From JBBRMW01 sp965246845 (GTDB taxonomy: Bacteria; Chloroflexota; Anaerolineae; Aggregatilineales; UBA2796), in NCBI GenBank assembly GCA_965246845.1, contig CBDFFR010000012.1:248001-312000 (forward strand): a DNA stretch of 64,000 nt. The letters run 5' to 3'. The translations under genes and the position numbers were made by a program. The notes under the pieces are model-generated. The model was not told the origin of the DNA and did not search any database. It saw only the letters and a program-made list of their open reading frames with translations. Positions within the stretch are counted from its first letter, which is position 1; each line of letters begins with the position of its first letter. Below are positions 54,331 through 62,989 of the stretch, one piece after another.

Positions 54331-54358
54331 GTGGGTTGGGCAAGCCGCGATCCCTACA
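54331..54358. repeat. Dispersed palindromic repeat
   Basis: GTGGGTTGGGCAAGCC then GCGATCCCTAC, a slightly decayed copy of the first sub-type, between convergent GH43 and rsmH. Confidence 0.6.
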
Positions 54359-54364
54359 CCGGAC

Positions 54365-55348
54365 CTACGGCGCGATAACCTTCTCCGCGACCCGCAACTG
54401 CGCCGACCGCGCACGCGGATTCGCGGCAATCTCCGCGTCGGTCCCGCCAATGGGCTTGCGCGTAACAAGCCGGATACTTGCTTTATGGTCACAGGTGCAG
54501 ATAGGCTGCTTCGGCGGGCAGATGCAGCCCGTCGCTTCAGCCTTCATCCACTGTTTCACAATGCGGTCTTCGAGGCTGTGGAAGGTGATCACGGCCAGCC
54601 GTCCCCCCGGCGCGAGGACGCGCAACGCACGCGGCAGGACGCGCTCCACCGCGCCAAGTTCATCGTTGACGGCAATCCGTAGTGCCTGAAAGCTCTTCGT
54701 CGCAGGATGGATTTTGCCCTTGTAGAATGGCCTGACCGCGCCCGCGATCACATCTGCAAGCTGCGCCGTGCGGGTGAGTGGACGTGCCGCGCTCATTGCC
54801 CGCGCGATACGGCGGCTCTCCGTCTCTTCGCCATATTGGAAGAGAATATCCGCGAGCGCGCTCTCCGTGAGCGTGTTCACGAGGTCGGCGGCGGTCGGCT
54901 CCCCGCTGGTCGGGTCGAAGCGCATATCGAGCGGTCCATCGTGCCGGAAAGCGAACCCGCGTTCGGCCTGATCGACCTGCATGGAGCTGATTCCGAGATC
55001 GAGCAAGACGCCATCCGTGTTGGCGAAACCGTGCAGCGGCGCGACTTCCGCAATCTGCTCGTAGCTGGCATGAACCGCTGTGAAGCGCTCCCCGAAGACA
55101 GCCATCCGCGCGCGCGCGATCTCCAGCGCTGCCGGGTCACGGTCGAAGCCGAGGACGCGCGACTCCGGCGCACGGGTCAATATGGCTTCCGTGTGACCAC
55201 CCGCGCCGAGCGTGCCATCAATGTAGAGGCCGCCGGCACGCAGGTTCAGCTCGTCCAGCGCTGCATCGAGCAGGACAGGCGTGTGCGGCTCTGTGCTTAT
55301 TTGCGTCCGAAATCCGCCGGGTTCTCGCCCCATGCTTCCGTGTCCCAT
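54365..55348 (-). CDS. rsmH: 16S rRNA (cytosine-1402 N4) methyltransferase
   Basis: A protein of about 327 residues methylating N4 of C1402 in the ribosomal P site. HTPVLLDAALDELNL opens the conserved part; the AdoMet motif is YIDGTLGAGGHTEAIL, then LGFDRDP, LLDLGISSMQVDQAERGFAFRHDGPLDMRFDP and the tail with CICPPKQPICTCDHK and NPRARSAQLRVAEK. A start at 55348 (or ATG 55333) overlaps the end of rnhA by 37-52 bases on the same strand. It is often the first gene of the division cluster, but ftsL or pbp genes do not follow here. Confidence 0.95.
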   Translation of the reverse strand: MGHGSMGREPGGFRTQISTEPHTPVLLDAALDELNLRAGGLYIDGTLGAGGHTEAILTRAPESRVLGFDRDPAALEIARARMAVFGERFTAVHASYEQIAEVAPLHGFANTDGVLLDLGISSMQVDQAERGFAFRHDGPLDMRFDPTSGEPTAADLVNTLTESALADILFQYGEETESRRIARAMSAARPLTRTAQLADVIAGAVRPFYKGKIHPATKSFQALRIAVNDELGAVERVLPRALRVLAPGGRLAVITFHSLEDRIVKQWMKAEATGCICPPKQPICTCDHKASIRLVTRKPIGGTDAEIAANPRARSAQLRVAEKVIAP

Positions 55349-55935
55349 TTCAATACCGGGTTGTCGTAATCATTTTCGCGCAGCCAGAGTTCCGCGCGGT
55401 CCACGCGCCGAAAGAGTTCGGCGTTTGCGGTGCTGCGCGGCTGGTTGGTCTTGCATTTTTTCTGCGCGACCCAGCCCAACGCATTCAGCGAATCGGAGTA
55501 AATCGGTGTCGCAGAGTCGTCGCGTTCCGAGAGCAGCATGAGTGCCTGCACAATTGCCAGAAATTCACCAATGTTGTTGGTCCCATCGCGGTACGGACCA
55601 AACCGGAACAATTCCGCGCCCGTCTCCACATTCACACCGCGATATTCGACCGGACCGGGAACGCCTGCGCACGCTGCATCAACGGCAACACTTTGCGTTA
55701 TCGGCGGCGGACCCACGATCAGGCGTTCCTGCACCGGGGACGGCGCGGTGGCCTTGCCGATGTATACCGCAGGTGCGGCGCGAAAGGCTTGCTCCGCTTC
55801 GGCGCGGCTCTCGAAGCCTTTGAACTTCGCGCCGGGGAAGCCTTTCACCTGCGCTTCGGCTTCCGGCCAGGTGGTGTAAATGCCCGGCGTGCGGCCTGCC
55901 CACACAACATAGATTTTCGGTTTCGTTTTTGCCAT
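55297..55935 (-). CDS. rnhA: Ribonuclease HI with N-terminal RNA:DNA-hybrid-binding domain
   Basis: A 212-residue enzyme that cuts RNA in RNA-DNA hybrids. The N-terminal 50 residues (KIYVVWAGRTPGIYTTWPEAEAQVKGFPGAKFKGFESRAEAEQAF) are the viroplasmin-like hybrid-binding domain. The catalytic core shows Asp86 (AVDAACAG), Glu124 (NNIGEFLAI), Asp148 (YSDSLNAL) and Asp208 (NPADFGRK), in the layout of the Bacillus halodurans enzyme. It overlaps rsmH at its 3' end and is divergent from galT. Confidence 0.92.
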   Translation of the reverse strand: MAKTKPKIYVVWAGRTPGIYTTWPEAEAQVKGFPGAKFKGFESRAEAEQAFRAAPAVYIGKATAPSPVQERLIVGPPPITQSVAVDAACAGVPGPVEYRGVNVETGAELFRFGPYRDGTNNIGEFLAIVQALMLLSERDDSATPIYSDSLNALGWVAQKKCKTNQPRSTANAELFRRVDRAELWLRENDYDNPVLKWDTEAWGENPADFGRK

Positions 55936-55982
55936 GTTGCTCTATTCGTCAGACGCGCGGACCTGCGCTATTCTAACCCCAA

Positions 55983-57053
55983 ATGCGCCATAATCCACGA
56001 AAGGGTCCCCGTGTGCTGAACCTCAAAGAACATTCGCAGCGCCGCTACAATCCGCTCACGCGCGAGTGGATACTCGTCTCGCCACACCGCGCAACACGTC
56101 CCTGGCAGGGACAGGTCGAGACGCCGCCTCCGGAAACGCGCCCGCAATATGACCCAACCTGCTACCTTTGCCCCGGCAACACGCGCACCAGCGGCATCAA
56201 AAATCCGCAATATACTTCTACATTCGTATTCGACAATGATTTTCAAGCGTTGCTCGCAGATATTCCCGAAGGCGAATACACGCCGCACCCCCTGATTCAC
56301 GCTGAAACAGAGCGCGGGATTTGCCGCGTGTTGTGTTTCAGCCCGCGCCACGACCTCACGCTCGCGATGATGACGCAAGCCGAAATTCGGCTGGTCGTCG
56401 ATGCGTGGACCGAACAATACACCGACCTCGGCGCGCGTGATTTCATCAATTACGTACAAATTTTCGAGAACCGCGGCGCGATGATGGGCGCGAGCAACCC
56501 GCACCCGCACGGCCAAATCTGGGCGAGCGAACACCTCCCACAACAAATTTTATTGGAAGACAGCACGCAGCATGAATACTTCGCGGCGCACGGGCGTTCG
56601 CTGCTTGCGGATATTCTCGACGCGGAATTGAACCTCGCGGAGCGGGTGATCTATGAAAACGAGGCGTTTGTCGCACTCGTGCCGTTCTGGGCGATCTGGC
56701 CGTTCGAGACGATGATCGTGGCGAAGCGGCATTTCGGCGCGCTGCCGGAGATGACCGACGCCGAACGGGATGGCCTCGCGGATGTGCTGCGCAATGTCAC
56801 CGCGCGCTACGACAACCTGTTCAACGTTTCATTTCCCTATTCGATGGGCTTCCACCAGAGTCCAGCTGATGGCGCGGCGCACCCGCACTGGCACTTCCAC
56901 GCGCACTTCTACCCGCCGCTATTGCGCTCCGCGACCGTGCGTAAATTCATGGTCGGCTATGAACTGCTCGCCACGCCGCAGCGCGACATCACGCCGGAAC
57001 AGGCCGCCGAACGGTTGCGCGGCCTGAGCGATATTTCTACTTCGCGACAGTAA
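55983..57053 (+). CDS. galT: Galactose-1-phosphate uridylyltransferase
   Basis: Leloir pathway enzyme exchanging UMP between UDP-glucose and galactose-1-phosphate. The zinc site CYLCPGN, the catalytic NPHPHGQIWA and the second half SPADGAAHPHWHFHAHFYPPLL are present, with the N-terminal NPLTREWILVSPHRATRPWQGQ. At 356 residues it matches the class I enzyme. Its 3' end overlaps the convergent nuclease/phosphatase gene by 17 bases. galK and galE are not nearby. It gives a use for galactose from the GH2 substrate. Confidence 0.95.
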   Translation: MRHNPRKGPRVLNLKEHSQRRYNPLTREWILVSPHRATRPWQGQVETPPPETRPQYDPTCYLCPGNTRTSGIKNPQYTSTFVFDNDFQALLADIPEGEYTPHPLIHAETERGICRVLCFSPRHDLTLAMMTQAEIRLVVDAWTEQYTDLGARDFINYVQIFENRGAMMGASNPHPHGQIWASEHLPQQILLEDSTQHEYFAAHGRSLLADILDAELNLAERVIYENEAFVALVPFWAIWPFETMIVAKRHFGALPEMTDAERDGLADVLRNVTARYDNLFNVSFPYSMGFHQSPADGAAHPHWHFHAHFYPPLLRSATVRKFMVGYELLATPQRDITPEQAAERLRGLSDISTSRQ

Positions 57054-58524
57054 AATTTACGCTGGCGAGTGCGATGTAGCCATCATCGAGCGCCAGCACC
57101 GCGCGATACTTGCCCGCCGGGAGCGGCGCATCTCCGAATTCGGACGGCTCGAACGTGACCGACCCGCTGACCGCCGCCCCGGTATATAGGTACGCGAGAT
57201 AGTTGAACAGATTGGTCTCGTCGTCCTTGTAGATGCCGATCCAATCGGCGCGGTTGCCCGGCGAATCCGGCCACGAGATGACAATCGGCTCCGAACGGCG
57301 GTAGGTTGTTTTGGAAGTGGTGACGGTGTACGGCACATTCGGCGCGACGACCCAGGCCGTGCTGCGCGCCAGTTCCTTGTCACCCTCGCCGATCAGCACG
57401 GCGTCGTATTTGCCGGGCTTGAGCGTCGCGGATCCGAACGTCACCGCGCCGAAAAAATCTGCTTCGTAAGGGGGCAGCGTGAGCAGTGCGGCTTTGACTG
57501 CGTTGCCGCCCGCCGCGACAATCGCAATCCGATCCTTCAATTCGCCCTGCGGCGCGTGGTAGCGCACGATGAACGGCTGCCCGGCGACGATGCGGCGCTG
57601 CTCGAAGGCGACGAATAGCGGCGGCTCGACCGGGCGCACCTTGACAGTAGAAACCACGCTACGGTGATCCGACGGGAACGGCTCGATTGGAATATCGACA
57701 TCGGGGCCGCCCGCCTCGCCCACGACCTGGCTATCGGTCACTTCCACATCGCCCGACGCATACACGAAGTCGATGCGGTCAATCGTCTCGTCCGGGCGCA
57801 GGCGCGGAATCGGGTTGCCATAGGTCCATGTGTTGCCCTGCTTCGCCACCGGATCCGGGTGCGCGGTGCGGTAGGTATCCTTGAATCCCGCGTCGATGAG
57901 CGCCTTGCTGACAGGCCATTCGACCGGATACGCCTTCTGGCGGCGCACCGCCGCGCCTGCTTCGGTCCAATCGAGGTGCGACGGGGAATTGAAGTCGCCC
58001 GTCAGGAACAGTGGAAATTTCGCGTCGATGAGCGGCTTGAGTTCGCCGAGTAGCGTGTTCAGGTCGCCCATGCGCGTATCCTGCTCGTTTTTCAGCACCG
58101 CTTCCAGCGGCTCGCCATCGCGCACGAGGTATGGTCCATAGGGGTCCGAGGGCAGGTGCGTATTCGCAATCGCGACGACCTGACCGAGCTTGACCTGCAC
58201 GAAGACCGCCGCGCCGTTCAGGTCGATGATCGGGAAGCGCGAAATGACGCCCATCCGCTCATTGACGTGCTGCCAGCCCAACGCAGTCGCGATCCGGTGA
58301 ATGTTGCCGCTGATTTCCTGCAAGCCGACGACATCCGCTTTCGCGGTACGAATCGCTTCAATCACCTTGCCGAAATCCACGACTTCGCCGCCAACCCAGA
58401 TATTGAAGGTCATCACGCGCAGTTCAACCGGCGCGGGCGGTTCAGCTTGCGCGGCGGTCCGCGTGAGAGGAAGCGCGATCAGCAAAATGAATAACGCTAT
58501 TTTGAAAAGGGAAGGGTGTCGCAT
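57037..58524 (-). CDS. Secreted endonuclease/exonuclease/phosphatase-family protein
   Basis: A 495-residue protein with signal peptide (FKIALFILLIALPLTRTAAQA). The EEP fold has LRVMTFNIWVGG, VVGLQEISGN (metal Glu), ANTHLPSDPYGPYL, LTGDFNSPSH (Asp-x-Asn), IDRIDFVYAS and SDHRSVV (catalytic His). Substrates of this fold include nucleic acid, inositol phosphates and sphingomyelin. The last 200 residues are two beta-sandwich modules (PYTVTTSKTTYRRSEPIVISWPDSPGNRADWIGIY), similar to cell-surface phosphodiesterases. It lies 65 bases behind the second LacI gene in the same direction. Confidence 0.88.
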   Translation of the reverse strand: MRHPSLFKIALFILLIALPLTRTAAQAEPPAPVELRVMTFNIWVGGEVVDFGKVIEAIRTAKADVVGLQEISGNIHRIATALGWQHVNERMGVISRFPIIDLNGAAVFVQVKLGQVVAIANTHLPSDPYGPYLVRDGEPLEAVLKNEQDTRMGDLNTLLGELKPLIDAKFPLFLTGDFNSPSHLDWTEAGAAVRRQKAYPVEWPVSKALIDAGFKDTYRTAHPDPVAKQGNTWTYGNPIPRLRPDETIDRIDFVYASGDVEVTDSQVVGEAGGPDVDIPIEPFPSDHRSVVSTVKVRPVEPPLFVAFEQRRIVAGQPFIVRYHAPQGELKDRIAIVAAGGNAVKAALLTLPPYEADFFGAVTFGSATLKPGKYDAVLIGEGDKELARSTAWVVAPNVPYTVTTSKTTYRRSEPIVISWPDSPGNRADWIGIYKDDETNLFNYLAYLYTGAAVSGSVTFEPSEFGDAPLPAGKYRAVLALDDGYIALASVNFTVAK

Positions 58525-58589
58525 GGGTGAACCTCACAAGCCGAAAAGTTTCACAAGTTTAGGCAGGTGCGGTTAACAGCCGACGACGA

Positions 58590-59663
58590 TTATGTTAACC
58601 CTGATGCGGGTCCGCACGTCTGCCGGATGACGAGTTCCGGCGGGACGAGCATGCGCGTTTCCATGAACGGCGTTTGCGGGCGTTCGATGATCTCCAGCAG
58701 CAGACCTACGGCGGCTCCTGCGATTTTGTCGAGGGGCTGCCGGATCGTCGTCAGTTCCGGGGTGAAGAGCGTTGCCGTGATCTCGTCGTTGTAGCCGAGG
58801 ATCGAAACGTCCTGCGGCACGCGCAAACCCAGTTGCAACGCACCTTTGAGCGCTGCCAGTGCAAAGCCGTCATTCGCGCAGAACACCGCCGTCGGGGGTT
58901 CGGGCAGGCGCATCAGCGTTTGCATGGCGCGCGTCGGTTCGACGGTCCAGTGGTGCAGGAAGTCGCGTGCCTGCGGGGTATACGCTGCGTCCTGCATCAC
59001 GGCCAGATACTCGGGACGGCTGCGCAGGCCGCGCCGCACGATTGCGCGCTCCAGATAATCGATCCGGTAGCGCTCCTGCGGCCAGTTCGGGCTGCTCAGG
59101 AAAGCGATGCGCGTATGGCCGAGTGCCGTCAGGTAATCGAGCGCGATCTCGATGCCCTGTTCGTCGTCCACATTGACCAGCGGCGCGGGGGTATTCAGCC
59201 CTGCGCAGACAGAAATATAGGGCTTGGAGATTACTTGCAAATCGCGGATGGTCGCCTGATAATCCAGCACGTTGCCAAGCAGCAGCAGCCCATCGAAAAG
59301 GAGGCTTTGCAGCTTCTTCAACTGCGCAGCAATGCGCTCGCTCTCGACTTCCGGCGAGCCGATCAGCAGTTCGACGCCGTGCGCGTTCGCGGCGCGTTGC
59401 AGTTCATGTGTGAGCAGGCCGAGGAACGTCCCGGCGAGATTCGGACTGAGCGCCCCGATCAGCCCGGTTCGGTGCGAGCGCAACGCCGCCGCGATGAAAT
59501 TGGGTTCATAGCCGAGTTGATTTGCGGCTTTCAGCACGCGCTCGCGTGTCTCCGCGCGGACTTTCATCGTCTCGTCGTGCTTGAGGATGCGTGAGACTGC
59601 GCCAATCGAGACGCCCGTTTTTTTGGCAATGTCGGCGAGGCTGACTTTCTGTTTGGTTGCCAT
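58590..59663 (-). CDS. Second LacI-family regulator
   Basis: A 357-residue repressor: SLADIAKKTGVSIGAVSRILKHDETMKV is the helix-turn-helix, with hinge NQLGYEPNFIAAAL and an effector domain (LIGALSPNLAGTFLGLLTHEL, VFCANDGFALAALKGALQLG, VSILGYNDEITATLFTPELTTIRQPL). It precedes the secreted EEP gene and may control it or a distant sugar cluster. It is distinct from the first LacI gene in sequence, so they sense different ligands. Confidence 0.92.
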   Translation of the reverse strand: MATKQKVSLADIAKKTGVSIGAVSRILKHDETMKVRAETRERVLKAANQLGYEPNFIAAALRSHRTGLIGALSPNLAGTFLGLLTHELQRAANAHGVELLIGSPEVESERIAAQLKKLQSLLFDGLLLLGNVLDYQATIRDLQVISKPYISVCAGLNTPAPLVNVDDEQGIEIALDYLTALGHTRIAFLSSPNWPQERYRIDYLERAIVRRGLRSRPEYLAVMQDAAYTPQARDFLHHWTVEPTRAMQTLMRLPEPPTAVFCANDGFALAALKGALQLGLRVPQDVSILGYNDEITATLFTPELTTIRQPLDKIAGAAVGLLLEIIERPQTPFMETRMLVPPELVIRQTCGPASGLT

Positions 59664-59714
59664 AGCTTTCCATTTGACGCAGCGTTCAGAGACGTATCAC
59701 ACGACTTGCAATAG

Positions 59715-59735
59715 TTATCGAAAATTTCCGTGATA
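59715..59735. promoter_or_regulatory. Weak candidate operator upstream of the second LacI gene
   Basis: An imperfect palindrome with inner GAAAATTTC (59720-59728) and flanking TATC/GATA, 50-70 bases before the ATG. AT-rich DNA could give this by chance. Confidence 0.25.
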
Positions 59736-59790
59736 TTCTACCATCAGGTAAAACGATATACCGAAGTTATATATTCCGAATCCAATCACC

Positions 59791-59816
59791 GGGCGGGTCT
59801 CAAGCCCCGCCCCTAC
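59791..59816. repeat. Dispersed palindromic repeat
   Basis: GGGCGGGTCTCAAGCCCC followed by GCCCCTAC. Next to it, TGACCGACCCACAAGTTTA and TGACCGACCCGCAACTTTA (59838-59876) are two direct copies about 20 bases apart. Confidence 0.65.
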
Positions 59817-59873
59817 AAATACACGCGCTGTCTGGCTTGACCGACCCACAAGTTTACTGACCGACCCGCAACT

Positions 59874-60041
59874 TTATCTACGCTCCGCGTTTTCCTCATC
59901 TCGCAGCGCTTCCAATTCGCGGATTTCGGCGCGCAGCGCGCGGGCGCGGTTCGCGAAATAGAGGATCACGCCGAGCAGGATCACCCCAACCGTAAAGTAT
60001 CCGAGCGCAAAATAGGCGTTGGAAGTCTCCGGCGGGATCAT
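59874..60041 (-). CDS. CcmD-like small membrane protein
   Basis: A 55-residue protein with one helix (YFALGYFTVGVILLGVILYFA) and a charged coiled tail (RARALRAEIRELEALRDEENAERR), as in CcmD, which joins the CcmABC complex in holding haem-loaded CcmE. Its ATG overlaps the ccmC stop (ATGA). Upstream residues of a longer open frame overlap ccmC and are rejected. Assignment rests on size, shape and position, not on a sequence motif. Confidence 0.75.
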   Translation of the reverse strand: MIPPETSNAYFALGYFTVGVILLGVILYFANRARALRAEIRELEALRDEENAERR

Positions 60042-60826
60042 GCGCGCTCCGCAAGTTCCAGCTTGAGCGCGCGGGCGCGTTCGGCCAGCGTTTCGACGCG
60101 TACCAGATACCAGATCAGGGTCGCACAGACGACGCACCACGCGATTGAGGAGACACCAAGCGTCGCAGAAATACGTGGGTCGCTGCTAATTGAGAATAGT
60201 CCTTTGGCGAGCGTACCCGCGCTGACGTAATTGCTCAACTCAGGAGCGAGTACGACCGGGTGCAGCGTATCCGGGCGCACGCGGATCACGATGGTCACGT
60301 AGACTACGCTCACGAACGCGAGGATGCCATACACCGCCGCGAAACGCGCGCGCGACTCCGCCGTGTGGATCGCACTGCGCAATGCGAGATAGGCTGCGTA
60401 AATCGCCCACATCACGATCATCGCATCCAGCCGGGGGTCACGGGTCCACCATGTATTCCAGGTTGGTCGCGCCCAGACCGCGCCCGTAATCAGTGTGATC
60501 GTCGCGAGCGGAAGCCCGGCCTGCACACCTGCAAGTGCCAGTTTATCCCACCGAAAATTGCGCGTAACGAGGTACAACAGCCCCGCCACGACTGTCACAC
60601 CAAGCGCCACGAACGCCGCGCTGAACGAGCCGACGTGCATATAGAAAATACGCTGGACGTTGCCTTGTGTCGCTTCGCGCGGCGCATAGAACCATGCCAG
60701 TCCGACCGTGACAAGCGCCAGCAGCGCAGAAAAAACGGTAAGTCCTTGCAAAATGCGCGTGCGGCTGGGTGAGAACTTCGGTACGGAAGAGGCCGATAAT
60801 CCCGGTTGGACAGCAAGCGTCGCCAT
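60038..60826 (-). CDS. ccmC: Haem exporter permease CcmC
   Basis: A haem-handling membrane protein of about 262 residues from ATG 60826. Six helices are seen; the tryptophan-rich haem segment reads TWNTWWTRDPRLDAMIVMW and the two external haem-binding histidines are in QRIFYMHVGSF and near VRPDTLHPVV. It passes haem to CcmE for cytochrome c maturation. ccmE, ccmF and ccmAB are not adjacent. A TATAAT box is on this strand at 60874-60879. Confidence 0.88.
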   Translation of the reverse strand: MATLAVQPGLSASSVPKFSPSRTRILQGLTVFSALLALVTVGLAWFYAPREATQGNVQRIFYMHVGSFSAAFVALGVTVVAGLLYLVTRNFRWDKLALAGVQAGLPLATITLITGAVWARPTWNTWWTRDPRLDAMIVMWAIYAAYLALRSAIHTAESRARFAAVYGILAFVSVVYVTIVIRVRPDTLHPVVLAPELSNYVSAGTLAKGLFSISSDPRISATLGVSSIAWCVVCATLIWYLVRVETLAERARALKLELAERA

Positions 60827-60939
60827 AGATTGAAGCGTCCGGTTGACTTGTGAACGAATGTACAATCATTATAACATAAAACAGAAAAGCGCGTGAATTT
60901 TTCCATCGCGCTACGAGCCTCCAACGTGTCATTAGTGGA

Positions 60940-61470
60940 TCAAGTAGGAAGCGGCGGCGTGCCACCGTGTGCGACGCTTGCCAGATCAGACGAAACGGAA
61001 GGAAAGCGGTTCAAGTAAGCAGCAACCACTTCAGGCACACTGCGTGCAGCCAGAATGTCAGTAAATTGGGCATTGAGCCAAGTGTGAATAACCGCATTCG
61101 TGGTTGAGGTGACGCCTTTGACATGCACCTGACCACTGGCCGGTTGAAACAAGGTCAGCAATTTGGCCGTGCCGTTGCAGGTGTATTCATGTGCCTGATG
61201 GCGCGCTTGACCGACGAGTTGCCAACTCGACCCGTACTCACCTCTGGCAAGCCGTCCGATGCCTGACGCCGGCTGATTTGTAACCTGCTCAAACTCCATC
61301 TGGCCGTCCTGTTCGAAACTGGACGTGCGTTTTACTTCTGCTACGTTGCGTTCCCGGTCGCAAGCTACGTACTTGCGCTATGGTCGTCCCATCGTTTCGT
61401 GGAATGAGTGCTTTAAGCCCTTCGCTAGTGAGGATCAAACGCAGCACGTCCCGACTCAGTTCAGACACAA
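60940..61470 (-). pseudogene. Degenerate IS630-type transposase remnant
   Basis: Fragments in two frames reconstruct part of an IS630-family transposase. ELSRDVLRLILTSEGLK (about 61450-61400) belongs to the helix-turn-helix region, and the downstream frame gives GSSWQLVGQARHQAHEYTCNGTAKLL, then LTLFQPASGQVHVKGVTSTTNAVIHTWL, close to the well-known EY..NGTAKLLTLF segment. A frame change near 61390 and an in-frame TAG show it is dead. It abuts the stop of the gene at 61476. Terminal inverted repeats were not found. Confidence 0.72.
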
Positions 61471-61475
61471 ATCTA

Positions 61476-62963
61476 CTATTGTCGAAGCAACTCCAATACA
61501 CTGTCCGCAGCAGTCCCTGCAGCTTGATAATCTCCGGCCTTTATCGCCGCTTCAAGTTGGTTCATGAGCAAGGTAATTCGGCTCTGTTGATCAGGATGCT
61601 GGCGAAACCATTCCGGCAACGCTGCTTGAATCTCTTTGATTTTTCCCGATAAGCGCCCTTCGATAATGCTTGCCTGGTCGGTCGTCTCCTCAATCAACGG
61701 CTGACCGCTGAGAAACTTTCGGTAAGCAGCAACGGCTTCTGAACTTGCCGCCGCCTTCCAGAATGGATTTTCGCCCTTGCTTGCGATCCCCCACCCGAAA
61801 ATATTAACCAGCGTAGCGTGATGGTTGAACATCCAGCTCAAATAGGTTTCCGTTTTGACCGCGCTCTCCAGAGCAGAAGGAATCACCGTAGATCCTTCCG
61901 CCGATGCCCATGCAGGGTTTCCGTGCTTTTGGAGGTCTGCGTACAGTTGCTCCATCAGCCCCGGTTGAGGATATGTGCTGAAGCCGGGCTTATAATCCAC
62001 GCCAAACGAGACTTCTGACGGTGCAAAATGGTTGAAGCGGGAATAGCTCATATCGGTCAAATTCATCGTATCGAAGGCGCTTTGCGTAATCAACGCGGTG
62101 TGCGAATAAATCTTGCGCGCGTCAATTCCGGCCTGTTTGATGCCGCCCGCCCATAGCTGGATAAAGGCTTGCACAGCTTTTACGCGCTCGGCATCGAGCA
62201 TTGATGAAACCTGTGTACTATCAAACCCGCGATTGGCAAGCGCACAATATCCCAGGTATTGACTGGTCTCGAAATCCTGACCGATTTGTGTTTCCCAGCC
62301 GACAATCACGCCCGCAAAGAGTTCTGATCGGCCTTGCGCAATGAGCTTACTCACCTCTTCCCGGATTGCCCGCCCAATCACCTGATTCGCCAGCCGAGTG
62401 ACCTCTGCTTCAATCGCCGGACTGTTGAAGCACATTTGGGGAGCCAGCTTGATCGGTTGCGGTCCCCAATCGATGCGCCTGCCCGTGTTGGGTGTTCCCT
62501 CGCGATTCAGCCATTCCACATTTTTCGGGTCGCTCCACAAATCGGAGCGGCGCGCCCAGAATATTGAGTCATCGATATGAAACCCGACGGCAATATTCAG
62601 TTCAACCGCAATCTCGAATGCGTCTCGCACTATTTGTTGCAATTGGTCATCGGTGTGATCGAAGGCGAGAGGACCAATGATAAAAGCAAGTTTGTGCTGC
62701 GGGTCCCCGGTCGCGCCAATTTGGTCCACGATTTCGCGGACGAATTGTTTCATCGTCGCTTTTGACGGCGGCGCATCAAGCGGTTGTGTGCCGCTCCCGC
62801 CAATGGGGATGTTGGGAGACGGAGAGCCTGTAAATACCTGAAAGGCGAGGTACTGAGTATCCGGTATGTCGCTGGCCTTGATGCTGCTTTGCGGCAAAGG
62901 TGCAGCAACCGCCCAGAGCATGATGAATCCAAGGATGATGCGGTGAAATTGACGTTTCAGCAT
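61476..62963 (-). CDS. Secreted protein with probable (beta/alpha)8 barrel, unknown glycosidase-like
   Basis: A 495-residue protein with a signal peptide (IILGFIMLWAVAAPLPQSSIKA). The body alternates hydrophobic strands and helices: LAFQVFTGSPSPNIP, LAFIIGPLAFDHT, IAVGFHIDDSIFWARR, FAGVIVGWETQIGQDF, IYSHTALITQ, AWASAEGSTVIPSALES, LVNIFGWGIASKGENPFWKAA. Glu in VGWET and AEGST stand at strand ends, as catalytic Glu do in clan A glycosidases. No family recognised. It ends with a helical segment (SRITLLMNQLEAAIKAGDY). Probably an exported enzyme acting on sugars, unproven. Confidence 0.6.
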   Translation of the reverse strand: MLKRQFHRIILGFIMLWAVAAPLPQSSIKASDIPDTQYLAFQVFTGSPSPNIPIGGSGTQPLDAPPSKATMKQFVREIVDQIGATGDPQHKLAFIIGPLAFDHTDDQLQQIVRDAFEIAVELNIAVGFHIDDSIFWARRSDLWSDPKNVEWLNREGTPNTGRRIDWGPQPIKLAPQMCFNSPAIEAEVTRLANQVIGRAIREEVSKLIAQGRSELFAGVIVGWETQIGQDFETSQYLGYCALANRGFDSTQVSSMLDAERVKAVQAFIQLWAGGIKQAGIDARKIYSHTALITQSAFDTMNLTDMSYSRFNHFAPSEVSFGVDYKPGFSTYPQPGLMEQLYADLQKHGNPAWASAEGSTVIPSALESAVKTETYLSWMFNHHATLVNIFGWGIASKGENPFWKAAASSEAVAAYRKFLSGQPLIEETTDQASIIEGRLSGKIKEIQAALPEWFRQHPDQQSRITLLMNQLEAAIKAGDYQAAGTAADSVLELLRQ

Positions 62964-62989
62964 CTCTTAATTTCCTTCTGTGAGCGCGT

